A DNA stretch of 64,000 nucleotides from Lagopus muta (Eukaryota > Chordata > Aves > Galliformes > Phasianidae): assembly GCF_023343835.1 (NCBI RefSeq), contig NC_064447.1, positions 10,808,501 through 10,872,500 of the forward strand, read 5' to 3'. The first letter of the stretch is position 1. Each line of letters starts with the position of its first letter. Positions 39,049-48,056 of this stretch are shown in pieces. The translations under genes were made by a program, and so were the position numbers. The notes below the pieces were generated by a model. That model saw only the letters and a list, made by a program, of their open reading frames with translations. It was not told the origin of the DNA and ran no database searches.

Positions 39049-39492
39049 GGGGGGTGGGGGAGAGGAAAGGAAGGGAGGAAAAGGTGAGAGAGAAAGAAGG
39101 GGAGGGACGAAGAAAGGAATAAAAGAGAGAGGGAAAGAAAAGGAAGGAAGGAAGAAAGAAAAGAAGAAATGAGGGAGGGGGGGAGGGAAGGATGGAGGGA
39201 AGGAGTGAGGAAGGCAGGAAGGAAGGCAGGAAGGCAAAAGGCAGGAAGGCAGGAAGGCAGGAAGGCAGGAAGGAAGGAAGGAAGGAAGGAGGAGAGTAAA
39301 AGAGAAAAGTGAAAAAAAAAGGAAGCGAAAAAGGAAAAAAAAAGGTGAAGGAAGAAAAAGAAAAAAATAAGAAAAAAGAAATAAAGAAATAGAGAAGGAG
39401 GGACAGAAGAAAGAAAGATAGGAAGGAAAGGAGAGGACAGGAAGGAAGCAGGGACAAAGGATCAAAAGAGGAAGTAAGAAGGAGAGTGGAGG
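39049..39492. repeat. Polypurine block with GGAA/GGCA tetranucleotide repeats
   Basis: About 440 bp in which the + strand is almost only A and G. It includes GGAAGGCA-type tandem units (about 39205-39290) and diverged AGAA and GGAA repeats on both sides. The opposite strand is correspondingly polypyrimidine, which produces long spurious open frames rich in Phe, Leu, Ser and Pro. Long mirror-like purine tracts can adopt triplex (H-DNA) structure and are length-polymorphic. It lies in inferred KCNJ12 intron 2, about 2 kb upstream of the coding exon. Confidence 0.9.
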
Positions 39493-41500
39493 GGCTGAAG
39501 CAGTGCCTCCACACCACCCGGGCACATCTTCCCCCCAGCACTGCTAATCCAGCCCCAGCTAATCCTCTCACAGGTCACCGGGAGCTCATTGCATTTTGTC
39601 CACTGCTCAAATGCATCTAGAATTAATTAAAAAAAAAAAAAGCAACAGTAAATTCATCTGGTGACAAAAGCATGTGACATGCTACTTGGGGTGCTCGTAC
39701 GAGGCTGTGGGGCGAGCTGGGGCGTGATGGAGGGCAGGCAGCCTGGTGTGTCTCCAAATGCTCAGTTCTGTGAAAAGGGAGGAGAGAAAGCCTATGTAGA
39801 TGTAGGCAGTGTGGTCAGGAGGAGGACGTGAGCTGGGGACCAGGCTGTCTGAGCCACCTGCTCAGTCCTTTTAGCTTACAGTGTCCATGGGGTGGTTAAT
39901 ATTAATTGTCAATAGGAATTGCTAATGATAACCGTCAGTATTAACTCTTAATGTCTGTTTTTCTCTTTTCATGTCTGAGCATTCCCAGCAGCACAGCTGT
40001 GCTGAGTTTTACCTCCAGAGCCATCGCTCTGTTTGCTGATACCCCAAAGTGTGAGCAAGGTGCTTGAAAAATCAGCTTTGGGCATAAAACTGCTCATCTG
40101 GACAGCAGCAAGAGGAAATAAGGGACTTGGTGTACATGACGTAGGCGGGCATCAACCTTTTACCAGAACATAGGAAGTATGGGTAGTTTGTTGATTTTCC
40201 CGCTGGGCTTCTGCAGTTATCCTCAAGTTTCAGGATGGATTTGGGGAGAATTTATGTAAAAGGAAGCCCAGCAGATCGCTGCTATCCGGGCTGATGCAGC
40301 CCAAGGCAGGCAGTGCCTGGCAATGCTCCCTGCTGCTGGCAGTGATGCTGGGCTGGCCGCCCAGCCTGGCCTGTGTGTAATGGAAAGGGTATGCTTGTCC
40401 CTGCCTGTCCCCAGGGCTCTTGCTGATTGCAGGGATCGAGCGCATTGATCAGGCCAGCGGGTACAGAACAGAGAATGCAGCCATGAGCTGGGCACCTCTG
40501 GGCTGGGGGAGTGGGGGTCTCAGGGGGGTACTGCTGGCAGCAAGGTGTCATCTCCCTTGACACATCCCACATCGTTAAATAATAGTGTTCATGATGGCAG
40601 AGGCAGTTTGGGAGGATGCTTGGGATGAAGCTTCTTGCAGTTGCTTTTGTAGCATGATGTGCCTCCTGTTGCCACTCCAGAGGTGCTAAGGGATAGCAGG
40701 ATATATTTGTCTTCCCACACCATGGGACAAGTGCAAGTCCTTAACCCTGCAGCTGGGCCATCCAGATGGGATCAAACTAGTTCCTTGTCCCCTAGCACCA
40801 CTTCTCCCTTCATTAGACTTGGACATTAAAGCCTATCTGTGACCATAGATGGTTCCATGTCCCAGTGGACACGTTGGGAAAATTGCTCGCCAGGACATCT
40901 GCTCAGAGTGAGTGCCTTCCCGGGGCCATCTCCAACCAGCTGCACGTTGGCTGTGTCCTCTCCCACCCCCGGGCCAGGGAATGGAGGATATATCCACATC
41001 TCTCTGTGTTTTCCCTCGACCCTAGAAGAGCTGGTGCTCAGGAGGTCGGGTGACTGCTGCTGTGATGTGCTGGGCAGCGGTCCATCTGGCATGGGCAATG
41101 TGAACTGATGGAGCCGCTTTCAAGCGTACCTTTATTAATATCTCTGAGGAAGGAGAGCAGCTTGGCCTCTCTGCTCTCCTCTCCAGCAACCTGACCCTGC
41201 TCTGACAGCAGAACTCACAAGGAATGCGGAGGGGAACAGTTTTAAGAGAATCCAGTGCAGTCCAAGTTTTCTCATTTGCTGGTGTTGTTGTGGTTCTCAG
41301 AAATGCTATGTCTCCCTGCCGTACAAAAGAACAAAATTTAAGACGTCTTCCTTCCTCACATGTAATTCTGGGGAGCAGCCTTACTAGAGAAGCAAGGGAA
41401 AGGCAGTGAGGGAGATCTCCGGCCAGCATGCAGCCACCACTTGGTGGACCCCATTTTTGCCACGAGAGCTAATGGCCCTGTCTTTGTTTTCTCATTGCAG

Positions 41501-41658
41501 AGCCTCTCACGGGAAACTTGTGGTGACGTGGCTGCCAAGACGTGGAAGCCTGGGACTTCTCTTCCACCGCACCAGAATTTGGGGGGTGGGCAGGGGTGGG
41601 CCAGGGGGACACCGGGAGTCACAAGACCCTTCCCCTTCACTGTGGGCTTGGCTCAGGG
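41501..41658 (+). other. KCNJ12: KCNJ12 coding exon, 5' UTR part
   Basis: Begins directly after the acceptor TCATTGCAG (ending 41500). It contains no ATG before 41659. A TGA at 41524-41526 lies in frame with the channel, so translation cannot run in from an upstream exon and the ATG at 41659 is the first usable start. The GTG at 41542, also in frame, is not a normal eukaryotic start. Confidence 0.8.
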
Positions 41659-42948
41659 ATGACTGCAGGCAGGGTCAACCCTTACAGCATAGTGTCCTCC
41701 GAGGAAGACGGACTGAGGTTGACCACCATGCCAGGGATTAACGGCTTTGGCAATGGGAAAATCCACACCAGGAGGAAATGCAGGAACAGGTTTGTAAAGA
41801 AGAACGGTCAGTGCAATGTGGAGTTCACGAACATGGATGACAAGCCACAGAGGTACATTGCAGACATGTTCACCACGTGTGTTGACATCCGTTGGAGGTA
41901 TATGCTCTTGCTCTTCTCCCTGGCATTTCTGGTATCCTGGTTATTGTTTGGGCTGATTTTCTGGCTAATTGCACTCATTCATGGAGATCTAGAAAACCCA
42001 GGTGGAGATGATACCTTCAAGCCTTGCGTTCTGCAGGTCAATGGCTTTGTGGCTGCTTTTCTGTTCTCCATCGAGACCCAAACGACTATTGGTTATGGCT
42101 TCCGCTGTGTGACAGAGGAGTGCCCGCTCGCGGTCTTCATGGTGGTGGTTCAGTCCATCGTGGGGTGTATAATCGACTCTTTCATGATTGGTGCAATAAT
42201 GGCAAAGATGGCCAGGCCCAAAAAAAGGGCCCAGACGTTACTTTTCAGCCATAATGCAGTAGTGGCAATGAGAGATGGGAAACTCTGCCTGATGTGGAGA
42301 GTCGGGAATCTCCGGAAAAGCCACATAGTAGAAGCCCATGTACGAGCTCAATTAATTAAGCCCAGAATCACAGAAGAAGGGGAGTACATCCCACTCGACC
42401 AAATAGACATCGACGTGGGGTTTGATAAAGGCTTGGACCGTATCTTCTTGGTGTCCCCCATTACCATTCTCCATGAGATCAACGAAGACAGCCCGCTGTT
42501 TGGGATCAGCCGCCAGGATTTGGAGACGGACGACTTTGAGATTGTGGTCATCCTCGAAGGCATGGTAGAAGCCACTGCGATGACGACACAAGCTCGGAGC
42601 TCCTACCTGGCCAGCGAGATCCTGTGGGGCCACCGCTTCGAGCCTGTCTTGTTTGAGGAGAAAAACCAATACAAAGTAGACTATTCCCACTTCCACAAAA
42701 CATACGAGGTCCCATCCACGCCCCGCTGCAGCGCCAAGGACTTGGTGGAGAACAAATTCCTGCTGCCCAGCACCAACTCCTTCTGCTACGAGAACGAGCT
42801 GGCCTTCATGAGCCGTGATGAGGATGAGGAGGATGATGACAGCAGGGGTTTGGACGACCTGAGCCCAGACAACAGGCATGAGTTCGACCGGCTTCAAGCA
42901 ACGATAGCGTTGGATCAGAGGTCATACCGGAGGGAGTCAGAAATATGA
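41659..42948 (+). CDS. KCNJ12: Inward-rectifier potassium channel Kir2.2
   Basis: A 429-residue plasma-membrane K+ channel subunit. Four subunits form a pore that passes inward K+ current and is blocked outward by Mg2+ and polyamines, setting resting potential in heart, muscle and neurons; it needs the lipid PIP2. Seen here: cytoplasmic N-terminus; TM1 about 81-107; pore helix about 131-142; filter TIGYGF 143-148; TM2 about 157-184; large cytoplasmic domain. Rectification acidic residues D173, E225 and E300 are present, as are PIP2-contact residues R78, W79, R80, K183, R186, K188 and K189. C123 and C155 match the conserved extracellular disulfide, FCYENE (375-380) the ER-export signal, and the C-terminal SEI a PDZ ligand. 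Length agrees with human Kir2.2 (about 433). The N-terminus ([13 protein letters not shown]) and overall sequence fit Kir2.2 better than Kir2.1. Start: the first ATG in the exon, with an in-frame stop upstream. The frame is intact and intronless, as usual for KCNJ genes. Confidence 0.98.
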   Translation: MTAGRVNPYSIVSSEEDGLRLTTMPGINGFGNGKIHTRRKCRNRFVKKNGQCNVEFTNMDDKPQRYIADMFTTCVDIRWRYMLLLFSLAFLVSWLLFGLIFWLIALIHGDLENPGGDDTFKPCVLQVNGFVAAFLFSIETQTTIGYGFRCVTEECPLAVFMVVVQSIVGCIIDSFMIGAIMAKMARPKKRAQTLLFSHNAVVAMRDGKLCLMWRVGNLRKSHIVEAHVRAQLIKPRITEEGEYIPLDQIDIDVGFDKGLDRIFLVSPITILHEINEDSPLFGISRQDLETDDFEIVVILEGMVEATAMTTQARSSYLASEILWGHRFEPVLFEEKNQYKVDYSHFHKTYEVPSTPRCSAKDLVENKFLLPSTNSFCYENELAFMSRDEDEEDDDSRGLDDLSPDNRHEFDRLQATIALDQRSYRRESEI

Positions 42949-43500
42949 CTCTAGGTCCTCTCGTTGACTTTTCCGAGGGTATTTTTTTTCCTCCTCTAAT
43001 CTCTTCCCCTACAACCCGCTCAAATTATGCAGAACAATGCAAGTGCCATAGGAATGCTTGAGAAATTAGTCTTGTTCCTAGTTTTCAGTTTCATCGCAAT
43101 AACCACTGAGCGGTCTGCAGGAGGGGACGGGGCAGGCACAGCGCTCCCCACACCCTGGGGGGACGGGGGGGGTCCCGGGGCATGTGTGTCCCGTACTGGC
43201 TGTAGGGCTGGGCTCTCCCCATGGGGAAAGCGCGAGCGTCTTCTTGGAGCCGAGATCCAAATAGAGGAAATATCAGGAAACAAACCTTTATCTTTCTTTT
43301 TTTCCTTTTTTTTTTTAATATAACTGAGCTGCAACAAAACAAAAATCGCTCTTTCTGGCAGGCAGTATGATTCAGTTGCACAAGAACAACACTTGAAATA
43401 CCATGCAACGTTAACGTACTTCTTTTTAATTTGGGGAAAGGGGAGGGAGGCAAGAAGGTTTTTAATTTTTTCAACATAACCTTTGGGAGACTGTTTACCA

Positions 43501-43548
43501 AAATAATAATAACAATAATATTAATATTAGTAATAATAATAATATTAA
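43501..43548. repeat. AAT trinucleotide repeat
   Basis: An imperfect AAT/ATT microsatellite in the KCNJ12 3' UTR region. It is probably length-polymorphic. Confidence 0.85.
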
Positions 43549-44405
43549 ATCTGAAAGAAATGATTTGGTATTTTTTAAAAGCGAGCAAGGGAATGAATAA
43601 GCTGCAGGGGTCTCTTGAGTGGTGATTTGCTGGGTAGATGCAGGAGCTCAAAGCCAAGGCAGCATCTGATTTAGGGGTGGATTTTTTTTCTACTGGCACT
43701 GCTTCATAGGCAGAAAACAGATGTAAGTGGCTGCAGGTCCGTGGCAGTGAAAGCGAGTAGCGTAATTACCAGCAAAGTAGCTAATAAGGAAAAGCCAGAC
43801 TGCTGTAGAGAGAACCCTTGTAAACACAATAATTAGCCACATTCTGGAAATATTGATCTTCAGGGTGGAAATTGGGCCTGGGGCGTCAGCTGCTGAAGTG
43901 CTGCGTCTCCAGTGGGGAATTCATAACTTCCACCAGAACTAGGATGAAAAAATGAAAAGCACAAAAGGCAGACTGGAAAGCTCTTGAATTTGGGTATTTT
44001 CCCATTCCACCCACCAGTGTGGTATTTTCTCCTTCAAAAAACCATTTGAAATGTGGAGATCGAGGTGAAATGTGTCTTGCTGGGTTGCATCTCATGTAGC
44101 CCAGAAGTAGGACGTGAGCATTGTCCGTGCCGCCTCTGCCGGGCTGGGATTTGTGAATTCCCCATTCACTGGAGGGTTCTGTTTGGAGGCGGATTCTTTT
44201 CCAAAACCAACAGATGCCAGTCGGGAAACCCACCATGTCCTGCACATCACCCTGTCCCCATGTCCCAGCCTTGAGGTGGATTGTGCCTTAGAGATGCAAA
44301 CTCACACGCGCTCATCCCACGCCCATCCCACCCATTCCCATCGCTCTGTCCCATCTGCTGCCCTTTGGGCTGGTCTTGTTTGCACGCTGGTTTGCCTTTT
44401 ACTAA

Positions 44406-44512
44406 CATAGAATCACAGGATCATTAGTGTTGGAAAAGACCATTACGATCGCCAGTTCCAAACGCCAACCCATCTACCACCATGCCACCGAACCTTGTCC
44501 CTACTATGCCAT
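44406..44512 (-). mobile_element. CR1-type LINE 3' end, antisense, inside KCNJ12 3' UTR
   Basis: The + strand starts CATAGAATCACAGGATCATTA, then GTTGGAAAAGACCATTACGATC and a CCAACCCATCTACCACCATGCC-like phrase. This order is the well-known reverse complement of the avian CR1 3' end. The copy therefore lies on the minus strand, is 5'-truncated, and carries substitutions showing some age. It would be transcribed in antisense as part of the KCNJ12 3' UTR if the distal poly(A) site is used. Confidence 0.85.
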
Positions 44513-45109
44513 GAGGCAAACCGTGCCGTGCATGGGAAGCCTTCTCTCCCTTTGCAAGGAGGGAAGTTGGGAAGATGTAGCTCACTGCTCCCCTCATGCT
44601 GGAGCTGAATATGGCTCTCTGTGCTGCAGGAAGGGCTAGGGTCCTGCACCCGGCTTCAGCCATAAGGGCTTGGGAGAGGGGTCTGCAGCAGTGCTTCAGC
44701 TCCGTGGGCTCCTGGCACTTTCCTCTCCCCATCCCACTACAGGCAAGCCATGTCCAGGCGTGATAGCCTAGTCTAAATGCCAGCAGCACAGGTAGGATTT
44801 GTCCTCAACCCTCATCCCTATCTCATTTTTGCAAAGAGTGTCCCAAATAGGGCTGTCCTTAAAATGGGGGACACACTGGGACTTGCCATTGGGCACCATC
44901 CACGACTTTCATCTTTCTGATGAAGTGACACATCGCCATCCCATCGCCGGTCCCTTTGCACCAACGGGGATGGTTTTGCCCCCCGTGTTTTGCCCCACAG
45001 CATCGAGGGGGGTGGGCAGGGCAACGGGGAGGGGGCAGAGAGATTTTGTGTGCGCACTACTTATTTATTTTTTTAAAGAAATGCTTTTAAGTGGTTTTAG
45101 GTTCTTTTG

Positions 45110-45115
45110 AATAAA
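45110..45115 (+). terminator. Candidate proximal poly(A) signal
   Basis: AATAAA in the context TTTTGAATAAATAATAACTC, with ATTAAA about 15 bp downstream and TG-rich sequence (TTGCTGCTGTAGG) beyond. It would end KCNJ12 transcripts with a 3' UTR of about 2.2 kb. Confidence 0.4.
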
Positions 45116-46602
45116 TAATAACTCTATTAAAAGGTGCACTTCTTGCTGCTGTAGGATTCTCAGAGGGTTAATTTCTTTATAAATATATATATCTCACAGT
45201 AAATATTTGTACAAAAAAAAAAAAAAGGGTGAAAAAAAAAAAGAGAAATAGAGATGTCTTTAAGTAAATTATTGCTTTTAAAGGAACTTATATGATTGTA
45301 CAGTGTTACCTGAGAGAGTAGAATAATATATACAGAAGTATTTTTAAACTACTGCATAGGGAGGTGGGGGGGTGAGCCCACAGAGGCCAATTTGGGGCTC
45401 TCCTCTGCTCGTGTGGATGCGTCCCCTCCCCAAAGCCCACTGTGAGGCTCTAGCTCTGGCGAGTTGTTGCACCTGCACAGTACAGTCCTTGTTCTGGACA
45501 TGGGTGTGCTGGTACATGGTGTACAGATGTTATTTTTGCCTGTTGTGAGTGCTCAGATCTCCTGGTTGCTTTATGACCACCACAGAGCACAGCGGAGGCT
45601 GCCTCAGTTGGTGGTTTTATTGCGTGCGTTGTGAAAGAGAATTGGGGAAAAAAGGCAACAAAAAGCCCCAACGTGGCAGGTGCTCCAAGGAGTGGCTGAA
45701 ATGCTCTCAGGGTCTGGGTTCTGGTGTGGGAGCCCCCAGAAGGGCTGCTCAGAGCTGAAATGGTGGACTCCCCAATCAATCCTTGTCAAGACCACGGAGT
45801 ACAGCTGGCATTACAGTGATCCTTGGAGGATGGGGGAGGTGAGGAAGGCACAGCCCCAGTCACCCTCCTGCAGCATTCTATGCTGCGTGCCCGTAGCCCC
45901 CAGCAGCCCTGGGTCGGAGTGAGCCTTGGGTCCTCATCACCCAACGGAGTGCACTTCTCTGTCGTTAGGGCTGGGACAATCATTGAGTGCTTCACCTCCC
46001 GCGATGCGGTGCCTGCTCAACCTTCAAACCTTTTGTAGGAAATGAATCCAGAGCCACCTTTTCTATCTTTAATAAGGCAGAACAGAAACATTTTATTTTT
46101 AAACCCTCCTGCTCTTTTCCTTTCTTTGTGTGCTGACAACCAAAAGAACCCCCTCCTCCCCCCCCCTCCAGCCCCACTCCATTGCCCCATTTCTGTGCTT
46201 GAGTGCGTGGCCAGATTCTGCTCTGCCACCCCCCCCCCCAATTCAGGGATGCTGCCACAGGGGGTGGGCGCAGGGCTGGGTCTGGATGCCCTCCAGCTGT
46301 GCACATCTGTCCCGCTGCCCCCATCCCCAGGGTGGGTACCACCTCAGAAAAGCCCCATCTTTCCTCTTTCACCCCTAAAACATGCACCTCAGGGCTCCCT
46401 CAGGCTCTGTCCCATGCAATGTGGGGACCGAGGCTGGCCCCCAGTTTGACAACTGGGAGCACTGGTTTCCCAGGGGTAAAAGGCAGCATCAGTTTGCTGG
46501 GGACACAGTGACGTGCAGCGGTAGCAAAGTGATGGATGCAATGAAAGTCTCTGTACCTTCTCCACCTCCAGAGTTTCTCTGTCTCATTGCACATATATTT
46601 GA

Positions 46603-46680
46603 GATATATGTGACAATGTATATATATATTTGTAAAATGTATTTCAAATGACAAAAAAAAAAAAAAAAAAAAGAAAGAAG
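46603..46680. repeat. TA-rich stretch and A20 tract
   Basis: TA dinucleotides at about 46603-46630, then an uninterrupted A20 at 46653-46672 followed by GAAAGAAGG and another A9. It sits near the 3' end of the inferred KCNJ12 transcript and could cause internal oligo(dT) priming in cDNA libraries. Confidence 0.85.
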
Positions 46681-46788
46681 GAAAAAAAAACTGGCCAATT
46701 TTATGTTATTTTAAATATATTATATATATATTATATATAAGAATCTCCAAAAAATATAAATAGAATAGAGAAAATAATATAAATATGT

Positions 46789-46794
46789 AATAAA
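46789..46794 (+). terminator. Candidate distal poly(A) signal of KCNJ12
   Basis: AATAAA within TATGTAATAAATGTATTTTG, at the end of the AT-rich region. Sequence returns to ordinary GC content soon after, with a TG/T-rich downstream element about 35 bp on. It would give a 3' UTR of about 3.9 kb. Confidence 0.5.
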
Positions 46795-46829
46795 TGTATT
46801 TTGATCTATTTAAAATATCTCGCGTCATG

Positions 46830-47814
46830 CTGTGTATTTTAAAGACCATGGAGAACTGCCTGGCTGTAGAGCACTGGAAATGGGATTTGTAGGCTGTCTG
46901 TTGTTCTATCCTAAAGTATACGTAGATTTTATATGTGCAGCAAACATTAAGCATGCCTTGGGGCCAGTGGGACTGCACTGCCCCAGGAGCTGGTTTGGAT
47001 AAAAATGGGAGGCTTGTAGGAGTTTCTCGGCAAACATCCCTCTTGCTGCATCTAGGTAGGAGAAAGAAGCCAAATTTGAGTCTCAGTTGTTGCCAAAGGG
47101 AGATGATGGCTTGGAAATGCACTGGGCTCTGGGGTTACTGGGATGGGAAGGATGCTGAGGTTGGGTGTGATTTGGGGGAATGGGAAAACAGGGCTCTGTG
47201 GTGTTAAATCAACACAGCCAAGCCCTAAAAGTGAGCTGTTCCGTGCATCCAGCACTGGATGCTGCCCATGCAACCTGAAATCAGCTGCTGACACAGCACA
47301 GGGAGCGGATGGCAGCAGCTCAGCCGTGTGGGGAGCCTGAAGATGGAAGCCATGACCAGGCAGAAGGAGCACAGCCATCTGAGGCCGACCCACAAATCTT
47401 TCCCAAGCAACCTTGTCTGCCCTTGGGCTGCATGAGGATCTGCTTCCTAAGGGCACTGCCTCCTCCAGAGACACCAAGTGGCTGTTTAAACACCTCTAAT
47501 GGGACATCCTGGCTACAGGAAGGCAGAGTGAGCGTGCGGGATGCTCTGCTGGGGTTCGTGGCAGGTGGGCAGGATGGGCAATATGAAGAAATTGTTAATC
47601 CAGATTTCTCCGGCTGGTCACACAATGTGGGACGGACAACAATTGACCACCGGCTCCCAGCCACTGCTGCTTGGCTGGACAGACCCATTCCTTCCCTCAC
47701 GGAGAGATTTTTGCTCATAATGTAGAAAAATCACTGCCAGCCACTCACTGCAATCAGCACAGGTAGGGTTGGCGCTGGGCGTGAGGTGGGAGCGCTGCAC
47801 GTTTAATTTATCAG
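46830..47814. other. Downstream DNA with no gene seen
   Basis: No gene, repeat family or RNA is recognised between the inferred KCNJ12 3' end and the CR1 remnant. Confidence 0.55.
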
Positions 47815-48056
47815 GGGGAGACTGAGAGGTGACTTGATTACAGCATTTGTCATGGGGAGAAAACATGAGTCCAAGGAGGTAACTTAATCTACCGGGGAAA
47901 GGCATAATAACAGCCTCTTCCTGGAAGCTGAAGCCAGACAAATCTGTCTTAGAAACAAGGAGCGATCTTTTAATAATGATTAGCTATTAGAACAAGCCAC
48001 CAATCTCTGTCTCTTAATGCCTTTAAATCTGTACCAGATGCTTTTCTGGAATCTTT
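47815..48056 (+). mobile_element. Ancient CR1-like LINE remnant, end of reverse-transcriptase ORF
   Basis: Translated on the + strand, the left part reads RLRGDLITAF, close to the RLRGDLIAVY phrase near the end of CR1 ORF2. Further on, SWKLKPDK and LETRSDLL resemble the GWKLKLDKFRLEIRRKFL region, and a degraded RCFSG corresponds to the RLDVFLKD stretch. Stops and at least one frame change break it, so it is an old inactive copy. The nucleotide pattern (GAGAGGTGACTTGATTACAG, then CTGGAAGCTGAAGCCAGACA) is one I associate with old CR1 copies in many amniotes. Based on memory of the family. Confidence 0.7.

Larger units (their letters stand above)
37198..41500 (+). other. Inferred KCNJ12 intron 2
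   Basis: A 4303-bp stretch between the GTAAGG donor at 37198 and the acceptor at 41500 (TCTTTGTTTTCTCATTGCAG, with a plausible branch-point GCTAATG near 41468). It contains a C14 run at 37581-37594, CpG-richer patches at 38370-38420 and 38760-38890, and the polypurine block at 39049-39492. No coding exon is recognised inside. Confidence 0.6.
42949..46815 (+). other. KCNJ12: KCNJ12 3' UTR (inferred extent)
   Basis: AT-rich sequence after the TGA, with long A and T runs, an AAT repeat, TTATTTATTT near 45061 and two candidate poly(A) signals. Vertebrate Kir2 genes usually have long 3' UTRs in the same exon as the coding sequence. The distal end is placed about 20 bp after AATAAA at 46789, where a TG-rich stretch (CATGCTGTGTATTTT) follows. 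An antisense CR1 fragment lies inside at 44406-44512. The extent is inferred from signals, not from transcripts. Confidence 0.55.

Noticed and set aside
38746-39525. 259-codon minus-strand frame rich in Phe, Leu, Ser and Pro, resembling a membrane protein
   Set aside because: It is only the translation of the polypyrimidine strand of the GGAA-type repeat block.
41542-41658. N-terminal extension of Kir2.2 by 39 residues starting at 41542
   Set aside because: The codon at 41542 is GTG, not ATG, and the extra residues do not resemble any Kir N-terminus. The first ATG after the in-frame stop at 41524 is at 41659 and gives the expected Kir2.2 start.
41659-42948. Identity as Kir2.1 (KCNJ2) because of the GYGF filter
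   Set aside because: The N-terminus, the C-terminal region and residue numbering (D173, E225, E300, one higher than Kir2.1) match Kir2.2.
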